DNA of 64,000 nucleotides, taken from Hoylesella pleuritidis JCM 14110 (GTDB lineage Bacteria; Bacteroidota; Bacteroidia; Bacteroidales; Bacteroidaceae). The DNA is taken from the NCBI RefSeq assembly GCF_000613725.1, contig NZ_BAJN01000002.1, positions 1-64,000 on the forward strand, given 5' to 3'. The first letter of the stretch is position 1, and each line of letters opens with the position of its first letter. The notes under the pieces were generated by a model. The model was given only the letters and a program-made list of their open reading frames with translations. It was not told the origin of the DNA and searched no databases. Both the position numbers and the translations under genes were made by a program. Of this stretch, positions 16,484 through 25,209 are shown in pieces.

Positions 16484-16720
16484 TTACTTTGCGTTCTCCT
16501 CGATGTATGCGATAGCATCGCCGACGGTCTGAATGGTCTCTGCCTTGTCATCGGGAATAGAGATTCCGAATTCTTTCTCGAACTCCATAATCAGTTCAAC
16601 CGTATCAAGCGAGTCAGCGCCAAGATCGTTTGTGAAACTTGCTTCGGGCTTAACTTCAGCCTCATCAACACCGAGTTTGTCTACGATAATAGCCTTTACC
16701 TTTGATTCAATTTCTGACAT
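16484..16720 (-). CDS. acpP: Acyl carrier protein
   Basis: 78 residues starting [17 protein letters not shown]. The phosphopantetheine site is Ser in [20 protein letters not shown], nearly invariant in ACPs. The rest is short, acidic and helical, ending [10 protein letters not shown]. It carries acyl chains on the 4'-phosphopantetheine arm for fatty acid and lipid A synthesis. A further in-frame ATG at 16756 would add twelve residues not seen in the family. It precedes fabF by 108 bp and is probably the first gene of acpP-fabF-rnc. Confidence 0.95.
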   Translation of the reverse strand: MSEIESKVKAIIVDKLGVDEAEVKPEASFTNDLGADSLDTVELIMEFEKEFGISIPDDKAETIQTVGDAIAYIEENAK

Positions 16721-16916
16721 AATCTTTCTTTTTAAATGGTTTGTAAATCGTTTCAATGTTAAAAATTCGGCTGCAAAGAAACGAATTTTTATTCATTCAC
16801 GCAAACTTTTTCACTAAAAAAGCGCTATTTATTGCACATTTACCCTGCAATTGTGCAATAAATGAGCTGTTTTGGAGAAGTAAACGAGTGAATGAGTTGA
16901 CGAGTAAACAAGTAGG

Positions 16917-16992
16917 AGAGCAGACAAGTGAACGAGTAAACAAGTTGATAAGTAGCCTCGTTTACTTGTTTACTCGTTCACTTGTCTACTCT
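16917..16992. repeat. 29-bp inverted repeat overlapping the htrB stop codon
   Basis: The left arm 16917-16945 (AGAGCAGACAAGTGAACGAG then TAAACAAGT) and the right arm 16964-16992 are complementary at 28 of 29 positions. The right arm contains the htrB stop codon and its last six codons. The surrounding DNA repeats GTAAACAAGTGAACGAG-like words. There is no T tract, so it is not a textbook terminator, although it lies where one would be expected. Confidence 0.75.
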
Positions 16993-17862
16993 TCCTCGCA
17001 TTATATTCTTCGTGGGTACGTTTCCATCGGTTATGACTCCACAGATAATACTGTGGCGCTTTGCGGATTGTCTCTTCGAGCAAAACGAAGAAGCGACGTG
17101 TAATTTCGTGCTCAGGAAGTGCGTTTGGTGTCTTGGTGATGAGTCGGTAAGTGCAAGTGTAGTAGCCACGGTGCGGTCTTGACATCTCGACATAGTAAAC
17201 GGCGTTGTTCATTTTGCGCATAATTCGCTCGGCACCGGTAAAGACCGGCGTATCGTGATGCAGAAAAGGAACCCACAAATGGATGTTCTCCCAACGCGGA
17301 GTTTGGTCGGATATATAGCCGAAAATACTCATTAAGCCTCGCCGACGATAGTCGATAAGGTAACGAAGGATGTCGTTCTTGGGCACGGGAATGCCTCCCA
17401 CGCGCGAGCGAATAGCCCGGAAAAGCGCATCGAAAGCCCGATTACGGAGCGGTTTATAAATCAGTCCAGCCCGCGTAGCACTTGGAAGATCAATGCCTAC
17501 ACACGAGAGCCACTCCCAATTGCAGTAATGTCCGAGAATGGCAGCCACGGATTGGCCTTCGCGAAAACATCCCACTATGTCCGAAGAGTTGCTGATAGTA
17601 AAGCGTCTGCGCAGTTCTTCGTCGCTGATGGTAAGCAGTTTGACAGCCTCGAAGAAGTAATCGCAGAACCAATGATAGAATTTTCGCTCGATGTGTCGTA
17701 TCTCTTCGGTAGCTTTTCGGGGAAAGCGCCGGTGAGATTGGCTCTCACTATGTGCCGGCGATACCGCAGAACTCTGTATATAATAAGGTATTCAAAATCG
17801 GAAATAACATAAAGCAGACGCAGTGGGAGGCGCGAAAGGAGGCGGAAAAAGCCCAGAAGCAT
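16970..17862 (-). CDS. HtrB/LpxL-type lipid A acyltransferase, split by a frameshift
   Basis: The N-terminal part begins MLLGFFRLLSRLPLRLLYVI at 17862, the usual membrane anchor of the family, and continues to GAFPE. The frame is then lost at about 17715, where one missing A in an A-run (T-run on the plus strand) restores ATEEIRHIERKFYHWFCDYF and 297 residues in all. The HX4E catalytic motif is HYCNWEW in VAAILGHYCNWEWLS, followed by conserved LIYKPLRN and PVPKND. The family transfers secondary acyl chains to lipid A at the inner membrane. Longer in-frame starts (17964, 18000) would draw codons from a palindromic repeat and are doubtful. Probably a sequence error. Confidence 0.82.
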
Positions 17863-17913
17863 CTTCCCGAATATCCAAGTCGCCCACCCGTTGCTCTTCG
17901 AAAAGGAAGAGAA

Positions 17914-17952
17914 AGTCTCTCTCCGACTCTCTTCGAAAGAGGGAGAGAGACT
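17914..17952. repeat. Palindromic sequence upstream of htrB
   Basis: AGTCTCTCTCC (from 17914) pairs with GGAGAGAGACT (to 17952) around an inner CTCTTCGAAAGAG, forming a long hairpin. It lies 52 bp upstream of the preferred htrB start and within a possible N-terminal extension of that frame. A further CTTCGAAAAGGAAGAG stretch precedes it. Confidence 0.65.
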
Positions 17953-18202
17953 CTTTTTCGACATTCCCTGAGAGGGAGTTATATGTCCGTTTGTTCTCAT
18001 TCCGTTCTTATTTTCATTCGTTTTCTCCCTTTCTGCGAGAGAGAATTTTATCTTTTCGGTCACCCATATACCACTTCTGTCGGGGTGCGTCGGCGTATTC
18101 GCCTGCACGTGCAGAGACGTTTCTTACCGTATTTCGACATTGCCTACGGGTGGATATGCAAACACCTCCCGACAGCCAAAGAGAAGAAAGTCTTGCAGAA
18201 AG

Positions 18203-18330
18203 TCGTTAATCGGTGGACGATTAACGGTTGGTTGCTTGACAACTAACAGTTAAATACACAGCAACTAACAGTTAGTTGCGCGCCGTTTAATGGCTTTTTG
18301 CGATGCGTTTAACGGTCTTTTTCAGATAGA
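18203..18330. repeat. 22-bp phased repeat array, five to six units
   Basis: Units begin at 18203 (TCGTTAAT), 18225 (CGGTTGGT), 18247 (CAGTTAAA), 18269 (CAGTTAGT), 18291 (TGGCTTTT) and 18313 (CGGTCTTT), each 22 bases apart. A short tail TTTTCAGATAGATAC follows. It lies between the 5' side of htrB and the 3' end of the flavodiiron gene. Confidence 0.85.
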
Positions 18331-18336
18331 TACGAC

Positions 18337-19530
18337 TTATTTCCGGTCGGCAATCAGCCGTTCGGCCATTGCTTTTCCTAATTCGCTGCATTGTGCGGCG
18401 ACGTCAGCCGTAAGGGCTTGTCTCATCTCTACGGGTTTGCCTACGGGCTCGAAGTGCAGTTGCGTATCGTTCCATTCCTTGATTTTAGCTACTGCCTTGC
18501 CGGCCCATCCATAGCTTCCGAACCATCCGAGATAGTGATTCTTGATGTCGCGGTTGGCCAGTTCGCTCAGCAGTACGTCCATTTCGTGGTAGAGCCCGGT
18601 GTTATACGTGGGGGCGCCGACAATGAGTCCGCGATAGCGGAACACGTCGCGGATGATGTAAGAATGGTGTGTCTTCGACACATTGTGCATTACAATGTTC
18701 TTGATTCCTGCCTGGCTGGCTGCGCGTGCAATCACTTCGGCCATCCGTTCGGTGTTGCCGTACATTGTTCCGAAGCAAATCACGAGCCCTTCTTCGGTTT
18801 CATAACGGCTCATTTGGTCGTAGAGCGCCACTACTTTATTAAGATGCTCGTGCCATACAGGGCCGTGCGTCGAGCAGATGTAATCGAGTGGGATGCCGGC
18901 GAGCTTTTTCAGGGCGTTCTGAACGGGTGTTCCGTACTTTCCTACAATGTTGGAATAGTAGCGAATCATCTCCAGCCAGAAGTCGTCGCAGTTGATTTCG
19001 CTGTCAATCAGACCGCCGTTCAAGGCGCCGAAACAGCCGAATGCGTCGCCCGTGAAGATGATGTTGTCGGTTACATCGAGCGACATCATCGTCTCAGGCC
19101 AATGCACCATCGGGGTGAGAAAGAATTGTAGGGTGTGGTGTCCGAGTTCAAGCGTGTCACCGTTTTTCACTTCGTATTCGCCGCCTGATATGCCGTAAAA
19201 GCCCCGCAGCATATCGAATGCTTTCTTGTTGCTTACGACCTGTATGTCGGGATAATATTTCCGCATCAGCGAGAGCGACCCGCTGTGATCCGGTTCCATA
19301 TGATTGATGACGATATAGTCTATCGGACGATCGCCGATCACTTCGCGGATGTTTTCGAGAAATTGCGTAAAGAAGTCTACTTCGACGGTATCTATCAGGC
19401 AGATTTTATCGTCGTCGATGAGGTAAGAATTGTAAGACACACCGCTGGGAAGCGGCCAAAGCCCCTCGAAAAGCGTTTTTTTGCGGTCGTTGACGCCTAC
19501 ATAGTAGACCTTATCTTTGATTTCTGTCAT
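18337..19530 (-). CDS. fprA: Flavodiiron protein (A-type flavoprotein)
   Basis: 397 residues. The N-terminal metallo-beta-lactamase-like domain carries the diiron ligands: HMEPDHSGS (H-x-E-x-D-H), a His in TPMVHWPETMM, the Asp in FTGDAFGCFG and a His in CSTHGPVW. The C-terminal flavodoxin domain (from about residue 250) begins VICFGTMYGNTERMAEVIA, the FMN phosphate loop. Such proteins reduce O2 to water, and sometimes NO to N2O, protecting anaerobes from oxidative stress; electrons usually come from rubredoxin. No rubredoxin gene lies nearby. Length and domain order are standard. Substrate preference between O2 and NO cannot be read from the sequence. Confidence 0.92.
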   Translation of the reverse strand: MTEIKDKVYYVGVNDRKKTLFEGLWPLPSGVSYNSYLIDDDKICLIDTVEVDFFTQFLENIREVIGDRPIDYIVINHMEPDHSGSLSLMRKYYPDIQVVSNKKAFDMLRGFYGISGGEYEVKNGDTLELGHHTLQFFLTPMVHWPETMMSLDVTDNIIFTGDAFGCFGALNGGLIDSEINCDDFWLEMIRYYSNIVGKYGTPVQNALKKLAGIPLDYICSTHGPVWHEHLNKVVALYDQMSRYETEEGLVICFGTMYGNTERMAEVIARAASQAGIKNIVMHNVSKTHHSYIIRDVFRYRGLIVGAPTYNTGLYHEMDVLLSELANRDIKNHYLGWFGSYGWAGKAVAKIKEWNDTQLHFEPVGKPVEMRQALTADVAAQCSELGKAMAERLIADRK

Positions 19531-19784
19531 AGCGTTTATTTGTTAATGAGCCATTCATTCCGTTCCTTTTCACGCTGCAAAGGTCTGCAATTTTAAGCAG
19601 AAAACAAAGCAAACTTACACATTTTTTATAATTCATAGTTAACAATTGACTAAATGCCGAGCCCCGTTTTATTATTTGTACTTGTTTCTTTTATCATCTA
19701 TTCTTTTCGTGTTCTCATCTTTTCACCTTTCCATTTTTCTACCTTTTCACCTTTAAAAAGTATGTTTATCCGAAGAAAAATATG

Positions 19785-19792
19785 TATTTTTG
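19785..19792 (+). promoter_or_regulatory. -7 box (TATTTTTG) upstream of the zinc-ribbon membrane gene
   Basis: TATTTTTG fits TAnnTTTG and lies 48 bp before ATG 19840. Upstream (19680-19760) is a pyrimidine-rich stretch with the word TTTTCACCTTT repeated twice. The remaining 250 bp back to fprA show nothing else. Confidence 0.5.
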
Positions 19793-19839
19793 TGCGCGTT
19801 TCGGCCTCAAATGAGGCTGAAATAACTTGTAAACAAGCG

Positions 19840-21159
19840 ATGAATAAGCGTATTAAAGTGATCAAATGCCCGCAATGCGGGAGTACGAAAATAGAAGAAA
19901 TCAAGCCGGAACACTATCGATGCAAGTCGTGTTCGAGTGAATTCTTCCTTGATAACGACGATATTACCATCCATCATCGGTACGAAACGCCCGGGTTGGA
20001 GCAGATACTCGGTAAGGGAACAAAGGCTATTCTCGCCGCGATTGTAGGTATAACGGTGTTTGTTTTCGTTGCAATAATGGGCGGGTTCAGTCATACCGGT
20101 ACTCAGCATAACGACACAACGCCGACAGTAGACACATCAACTGCCAAAGAAAACGAGAATTTCCGAATCGAGAAAATTGTCCCGTTTGCCGGAAAAGAAG
20201 GTCGAGCAGTCGTCGCAGTATTTGGTATGTTGAGCACAGGCGACTATCAGACCCAAAGCCAAAGCTACGTAATGCGACTCTATGATGTGGAAAAACAGGA
20301 GCAACTCTCAGACTTAACGCTTCCCGTTGACAAGTTAGATAATGTGAGTTATAAACTTTTTGAGGACGGAACGCTCAACATTCTGATCAACAAAAACAAG
20401 TGGTTTGAACTGGATAGAACCACCTATGCGCTGCGAGAAGTAACCTTGTATAAAAACGTTTCGGCATTACGCGACGGTTTTGCAACCATTGAATTCATCG
20501 GCAAAGACGATTCCGACGGGTTCAAGATTATGACGAATCTCGGCAAAGAACGGTATTATCTGCCTATTATTAATAAGGTATATACACAACGACAGTACTT
20601 CAATGCAACCGCCGAAGCGCTACCCAACCCCGTGATTCGCACCGCATTCAACTTCTCCCATCCCACGCACGACTACCCGGAAGAGCCTATTCAGCTTATC
20701 AAATATACGCAATACTGGCAGGTCGGATATCCACACGACGACTATTGGTCGTTTGGCTGGTGTCGCGATTTCGGTGAGAAAGCAGGTATTTCCTTTGGAA
20801 ACGCAGGCTCGAAAAAGGCTTTTATCAGCACGTTCGGCCGTAAACAGGCTCGCCTGATCAAGTATTCCGACTTCACACCGGGTGCTCATTACTTCGATGC
20901 GAGTGTGCTTTGGTTCGACAACAAACAGCTACTCATTCGCTATAAACCCACAGCGGCACCCGATATCACCTTTGTTTACCAGCTATTGGACGCCAAAACG
21001 GCCCAACGTAAATGGTCAGTCCGTGCGCCGGAAACGTTGAAAGAAGGATTCATTGCCCCCATAGTGAAAACCGCGCAGGGTTTTCTCATCGCGAATTTCG
21101 ATACCGTTTGGTTCCTCGGTAACGACGGCAAGACACGCAGCATATTCTCACTCAGGTAG
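19840..21159 (+). CDS. Zinc-ribbon membrane protein of unknown function
   Basis: 439 residues from ATG 19840; longer frames upstream would precede the -7 box. The N-terminus is a zinc ribbon: CPQCGSTKIEEIKPEHYRCK with a second CxxC (CKSC). One membrane segment follows at about residues 67-87 (ILAAIVGITVFVFVAIMGG). The remaining ~350 residues look extracytoplasmic and beta-rich, with recurring Trp/Tyr/Asp blocks, and may form a propeller-like domain. I do not recognise the family. It heads a same-strand run with an SPFH protein (54 bp later), a two-TM protein and an M16 peptidase, suggesting a shared membrane function. Confidence 0.75.
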   Translation: MNKRIKVIKCPQCGSTKIEEIKPEHYRCKSCSSEFFLDNDDITIHHRYETPGLEQILGKGTKAILAAIVGITVFVFVAIMGGFSHTGTQHNDTTPTVDTSTAKENENFRIEKIVPFAGKEGRAVVAVFGMLSTGDYQTQSQSYVMRLYDVEKQEQLSDLTLPVDKLDNVSYKLFEDGTLNILINKNKWFELDRTTYALREVTLYKNVSALRDGFATIEFIGKDDSDGFKIMTNLGKERYYLPIINKVYTQRQYFNATAEALPNPVIRTAFNFSHPTHDYPEEPIQLIKYTQYWQVGYPHDDYWSFGWCRDFGEKAGISFGNAGSKKAFISTFGRKQARLIKYSDFTPGAHYFDASVLWFDNKQLLIRYKPTAAPDITFVYQLLDAKTAQRKWSVRAPETLKEGFIAPIVKTAQGFLIANFDTVWFLGNDGKTRSIFSLR

Positions 21160-21213
21160 CAAAAGACGAGAAAATGCGCTGAAACTCATAAAAAATTACC
21201 AACTCATCAACTT

Positions 21214-22221
21214 ATGTCCATCAGTAATCTATTTCACAATCAGTTGTCGACTGTCATTCAATGGCACGACGACAACCCGCAAATCGTCTGGTATAAGCAC
21301 CCTTCCCGGCACGACGAAGTCATCAATGCGAGCAAGCTCATCGTTGCTCCGGGCCAGGGAGCAGTGCTCGTTTACGAAGGCAAAGTGGCCGATGTGCTGA
21401 CCGATGAAGGCATATTCAACCTGAAAACAGCTAACGAACCTTTCTCCACGAACCTCATAAAGCTGCGTCAGGGATTTGAAAGTGAGCACAAGCTTTGCAT
21501 CTATTTCTTTCGCAAAACGCAAATAGTCAACCAGCAATGGGGTACTGCTACGCCCGTGAAATTCATCGACTCGCAATACCGTCTGCCCGTAGAGATGGGC
21601 GCTTACGGCACATTCTCGTATCGTATCAGCGACGTTTCGTTTTTCTTCAAGAATATTGTGGGCCCGCAACCTGTCGTTGGCAGCGAGTCTGTTCGCGACT
21701 TGTTGCTCGATCGTTTGTCGCAGAACATCGTTTCGGTATTGCACGGATTGGGATATGCTTACACCGAAATAGACGGCCATCTCGCTGAGATCGGCGAGGC
21801 GCTTACCACACAATTCAACGGCGAATACGAAAAGCTGGGTTTCACTTTAACCGATTTTCGTATCAACGGCACGCAATTCGATGAGCAGACACAGGCCCAT
21901 ATCGGTAGGATTGCTGATGTCTCGGCCGACGCACAAGCCGCAGCAGCAGGTGGACTCACCTATACCGAGCTCGAAAAACTGCGTGCCTTGCGCGATGCTG
22001 CACGCAATGAAGGCGGGCTGGCAGGCAGCGGTTTGCAAATGGGTGTAGGTCTCGAATTGGGCAAACAGATGGGAGCCGCCACGCAGGCAATGACTGAAAG
22101 CCGCGGTGGTGACGACGATTTGACCAAGCGTTTGACGCGCCTGCGCTTGCTGCGAGACGAAAACATCATTACCGAAGCTGATTACGAGCAGAAGAAACGA
22201 GAGCTGCTCACCGAACTGTAA
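21214..22221 (+). CDS. SPFH/band 7-like protein with C-terminal SHOCT motif
   Basis: 335 residues. The early part (VINASKLIVAPGQGAVLVYE, then GKVADVLTDEGIFNL) and the middle (EMGAYGTFSYRISDVSFFFK) match the SPFH branch related to Bacillus YdjI and 'virion core protein' annotations. A Gly/Ala/Met-rich linker follows about residue 245. The last ~28 residues (LTRLRLLRDENIITEADYEQ and on) form a SHOCT motif, a short helical oligomerisation element. There is no transmembrane segment; such proteins usually bind membranes as ring- or cage-like oligomers. The zinc-ribbon protein before and the two-TM protein after could be its membrane partners. Function unknown. Confidence 0.8.
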   Translation: MSISNLFHNQLSTVIQWHDDNPQIVWYKHPSRHDEVINASKLIVAPGQGAVLVYEGKVADVLTDEGIFNLKTANEPFSTNLIKLRQGFESEHKLCIYFFRKTQIVNQQWGTATPVKFIDSQYRLPVEMGAYGTFSYRISDVSFFFKNIVGPQPVVGSESVRDLLLDRLSQNIVSVLHGLGYAYTEIDGHLAEIGEALTTQFNGEYEKLGFTLTDFRINGTQFDEQTQAHIGRIADVSADAQAAAAGGLTYTELEKLRALRDAARNEGGLAGSGLQMGVGLELGKQMGAATQAMTESRGGDDDLTKRLTRLRLLRDENIITEADYEQKKRELLTEL

Positions 22222-22246
22222 ATCGCTCATTGCATAGCATACAGAT

Positions 22247-22537
22247 ATGAAATACATCAAAGGAATCGCTTGGAGCATCCTCCTGCTTATCTTGCTGGTC
22301 ATCGTTTATGCCGTGATCAACGTTTGGAATATTGCGTTGCCGGAGGCATGGCAACTGTCGCGTGAAACGCTGAACCACATCATTCTCACCGTGGGACTGA
22401 TTGATCTGGCAGTCATTGCACTGCTCATCTTCATCCCGTTCCTGCTCGGAAACCCCGCCAAAGGCTACAACCCGAAGAGCGGCAACGTAGCACAACGCAA
22501 GCAAGAAGAGCAGGAAGGAGCGTGCAGTGACGTATAA
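22247..22537 (+). CDS. Small membrane protein with two TM segments
   Basis: 96 residues. Two hydrophobic segments lie at about residues 8-26 (AWSILLLILLVIVYAVINVW) and 45-66 (ILTVGLIDLAVIALLIFIPF), followed by a charged tail rich in Lys, Gln and Glu. No family is recognised. It begins 25 bp after the SPFH gene and its last codons overlap the GTG start of the M16 peptidase, so it is probably co-translated with that gene. A membrane anchor for the SPFH protein is one idea, with no direct support. Confidence 0.7.
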   Translation: MKYIKGIAWSILLLILLVIVYAVINVWNIALPEAWQLSRETLNHIILTVGLIDLAVIALLIFIPFLLGNPAKGYNPKSGNVAQRKQEEQEGACSDV

Positions 22538-23780
22538 CACGGCGACGCTTCCCAACGGATTGCGCATCATTCACCGACCGTCGGCATCGCCGGTGGTCTA
22601 CTGCGGATATGAGATCTGCGCCGGAACGCGCGACGAAATGCCCGGAGAAGAAGGCCTAGCACACTTTTGCGAGCACGTGACTTTTAAAGGAACGAAGCGC
22701 CGAAAGGCGTGGCACATCCTCAATTGTCTTGAAAGCGTTGGTGGAGACCTCAATGCTTTCACGGGGAAAGAGGACACCGTGTTCTACGCCGCGATATTAA
22801 AGGAGCATACGCCGAGGGCCATTGACCTGCTCACCGACATCGTTTTCCACAGCCGTTATCCGCAAACCGAAATCGATAAAGAGGTGGAAGTGATCTGCGA
22901 TGAAATCGAGAGCTATAACGATTCGCCTGCGGAGCTGATCTATGACGAATTTGAAAACATCCTCTTCGATCATCACCCGCTGGGGCATAACATCTTAGGC
23001 AAGGCCGAACGGCTGCGCACTTACGTTACCGAAGACGCCCTGCGCTTCACCGGCAAGCACTATCAGCCGCACAATGCCGTGTTTTTTGCTTACGGCGATA
23101 TCGATTTCTGCCGCCTCGTCAAGATGTTACAGCGGGCCACGGCAATCTTTCCTCGTCACGCGCCGACAGTATTTTCGTCTGCCGGCGAGGCGTCAGCGGC
23201 ACCTTCTGAAACCGCTCTGCCGCTTTACACTCCGCGTGAAATCATCCGCGATATGGGCACGCATCAGGCCCACGTGATGATCGGAAACCGGGCTTACGGT
23301 GCCCATCATCCCGACCGAATAGCCCTGTACTTGCTCAATAACATCCTCGGCGGACCGGGGATGAACGCTCGCCTGAATCTCGCTTTGCGTGAACGTCGCG
23401 GACTGGTTTATACCGTTGAGAGTTCGATGGTGAGTTACGGAGACACCGGTGTGTGGTGCATCTACTTCGGGTGCGACCCCAAAGACACGATGCGTTGCCG
23501 TCGGTTGGTGGCCCGCGAGCTCGATCGCATGATGCAAAAGCCCCTTACTGCCACCCGTCTGAATGCCGCGAAGAAACAGATTAAAGGGCAAATCGGCGTA
23601 TCGTGCGATAACCGTGAGAACTTTGCACTCGATTTCGCAAAGAGCTATTTGCACTATGGGCGTGAGAAAAATGTGTCCGATCTTTTCCGCCGTATCGATG
23701 AAGTAACGGCCGACCGACTGCAAACCGTAGCCCAAGATTTGTTCAATCCCGACCGATTGACGACCTTAATTCTGCACTGA
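22527..23780 (+). CDS. M16-family zinc metallopeptidase
   Basis: 417 residues from GTG 22527, overlapping the previous stop by 11 bp. The inverted zinc motif HxxEH is seen as HFCEH in GLAHFCEHVTFKGT, and the distal zinc Glu lies in EVEVICDEIESYN. The second, non-catalytic half has the family's GPGMNARLNLALRERRGLVY. There is no signal peptide, so it is predicted cytoplasmic, like the ~420-residue processing-type M16 proteins. It degrades or processes peptides held in a closed chamber. The overlap links it to the membrane/SPFH genes upstream; in other genomes it may stand alone. Confidence 0.9.
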   Translation: MTYNTATLPNGLRIIHRPSASPVVYCGYEICAGTRDEMPGEEGLAHFCEHVTFKGTKRRKAWHILNCLESVGGDLNAFTGKEDTVFYAAILKEHTPRAIDLLTDIVFHSRYPQTEIDKEVEVICDEIESYNDSPAELIYDEFENILFDHHPLGHNILGKAERLRTYVTEDALRFTGKHYQPHNAVFFAYGDIDFCRLVKMLQRATAIFPRHAPTVFSSAGEASAAPSETALPLYTPREIIRDMGTHQAHVMIGNRAYGAHHPDRIALYLLNNILGGPGMNARLNLALRERRGLVYTVESSMVSYGDTGVWCIYFGCDPKDTMRCRRLVARELDRMMQKPLTATRLNAAKKQIKGQIGVSCDNRENFALDFAKSYLHYGREKNVSDLFRRIDEVTADRLQTVAQDLFNPDRLTTLILH

Positions 23781-23783
23781 AAC

Positions 23784-23985
23784 GCCGCATTGCGTTTTGA
23801 AACATAAAACAGCGCAACGCTTACAGCGTTGAATAAAGCGGCGTCCAACCAGGCACCGTTGTCCGCTTTGCTCCCAACAGTGCCCTGACAACAGCGCATC
23901 CGCTACACGGATGAAGACAACGCACAAAATAACTTGCACCGCTGTGAATGCGGTTTATATCGCATTGCTACGCGGATAAATAAAG
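23784..23985. repeat. Hairpin-rich intergenic repeat region
   Basis: The region holds several short perfect hairpins: CAACGC-TTACA-GCGTTG (23815-23831), CATCCG-CTACA-CGGATG (23897-23913) and ACCGC-TGTGAAT-GCGGT (23938-23954), plus GCCGC/GCGGC pairing over 23784-23841. The reverse strand resembles intergenic repeat DNA often mis-called as small proteins in Bacteroidetes genomes (from memory). No real gene is seen. Confidence 0.6.
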
Positions 23986-24067
23986 GAGTTACTTCCAATG
24001 TAAATCATTGGTTATCAGATAAATATCTTCGGACGAAGCAATTGATGGTTAATGGACGTGTATTTAA

Positions 24068-24180
24068 GCACCAAACGGCGTGCGATTAACCGTTACTTGC
24101 CGTACAACTAACCGTTAAACGTACGGTAATTAACGGTTAATTACAGAGGACTTCCTATCCCGTTGATTTTCAATGGGATA
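24068..24180. repeat. 22-bp phased repeat array, about four units plus tail
   Basis: Units begin near 24068, then at 24090 (CCGTTACT), 24112 (CCGTTAAA) and 24134 (CGGTTAAT). The tail CGTTGATTTTCAATGGGATA is at 24161-24180. It lies between the convergent M16 peptidase and WYL regulator genes. A different short repeat, CAATTGTCAATTCTCAATTG, follows at about 24260. Confidence 0.85.
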
Positions 24181-24290
24181 ATTGTTGCCTATCGAGAGAG
24201 CTCCGACCTGTTCTTATGCGTTTGTGTTCTTCCGTATGAATTACGATCAACCGATTTCCAATTGTCAATTCTCAATTGTCAGTTCTCAAT

Positions 24291-25190
24291 TCAACAGTCT
24301 TTGAAATGATTGATTTTCGCTTTCAGATAGGCTTTGAAACCAGCGTCGCCCAAGACCTCGATATCGTCGTAAAGACCTAAGACGAAACGGCCGATGCCCG
24401 TGTAGCTGCACACGTCTATGTGCAAATGCCAACGTGAGTCGGCAGCAGGAGCAAGACAATCGGCGGCCTGTGGGTACTCCTCGGCAAAGAGATTGCGCGA
24501 CAACTGACCCAATAATAGGTCGATGCCGAATTGCTCTTCGCCACTGAACATAAACACATCGGTAAACACGCGGCGGTGTTTGGCTTCGTTACCCCACGTT
24601 GCATCGACCGGCTCTACATCGCCCATACGCGCCACTTTGAATGTTTTGTTCATCCCGGAAAGTATTTCGTAGCACCGCACATCATTGTTGCCGTTCATCA
24701 GTTCGAACGGTTCTACAAAACGGTCGGTAACTGTGCGGCTGTGCGGCGACGAGTAATTGCGCAGCAGCACCACGCTTTTGAATTTGATGGCATCTATAAG
24801 TTTCTCGACATTGTGGGCCAAGCGCGTTTGTAAATGCGGGTCGTTGGTGATTCGGAAATCGTAGAATCGATCGAGTTTCGCTTTGAGATGAGGTACGAGC
24901 GGATTGTTTTCGTCGGCACGTTCGAGCAGACGACGGATGAAAACGGCTTCGTTCTCGGTGAAATCGATACCTTCACGCAGTCGTGTGAAGAATCGGGAGC
25001 GTCGCCCCAAGCGGTAATAATAGCCGTGCTTGATGACTTCGAATCCCGCATATCGCAGAAAATCAAGATAGTAATAAAGGTTACGGCGAGTTACGCCGAG
25101 CTTTTCGCACAGGTCTTGTGCCGTGTAATCGGCATTCCGGGTGAGCAGAATGATCAGTTCAAGTTCTCTTCCTAATTTGTCGTGTCGCAT
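24291..25190 (-). CDS. WYL-domain transcriptional regulator
   Basis: 299 residues. The N-terminus is a winged helix-turn-helix (LTRNADYTAQDLCEKLGVTR then RNLYYYLDFLRYAGFEV), followed by a linker and a WYL-type domain (residues ~120-200: FKSVVLLRNYSSPHSRTVTD, FVEPFELMNGNNDVRCYEIL). The C-terminal WCX-like region ends at INHFKDC. WYL domains sense nucleic acid or nucleotide-like ligands in several systems. The gene follows the ADP-ribosylglycohydrolase by 19 bp in the same direction, so the two are probably one operon. The ligand and regulon are unknown; self-regulation through the palindrome at 26127 is possible. Confidence 0.85.
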   Translation of the reverse strand: MRHDKLGRELELIILLTRNADYTAQDLCEKLGVTRRNLYYYLDFLRYAGFEVIKHGYYYRLGRRSRFFTRLREGIDFTENEAVFIRRLLERADENNPLVPHLKAKLDRFYDFRITNDPHLQTRLAHNVEKLIDAIKFKSVVLLRNYSSPHSRTVTDRFVEPFELMNGNNDVRCYEILSGMNKTFKVARMGDVEPVDATWGNEAKHRRVFTDVFMFSGEEQFGIDLLLGQLSRNLFAEEYPQAADCLAPAADSRWHLHIDVCSYTGIGRFVLGLYDDIEVLGDAGFKAYLKAKINHFKDC

Positions 25191-25209
25191 CTCGATGTCT
25201 TTTATTCGG

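Noticed and set aside
23654..23899. Small minus-strand protein in the hairpin-rich region
   Set aside because: It is made of repeat DNA and overlaps the M16 peptidase end; such calls are common artefacts in Bacteroidetes.
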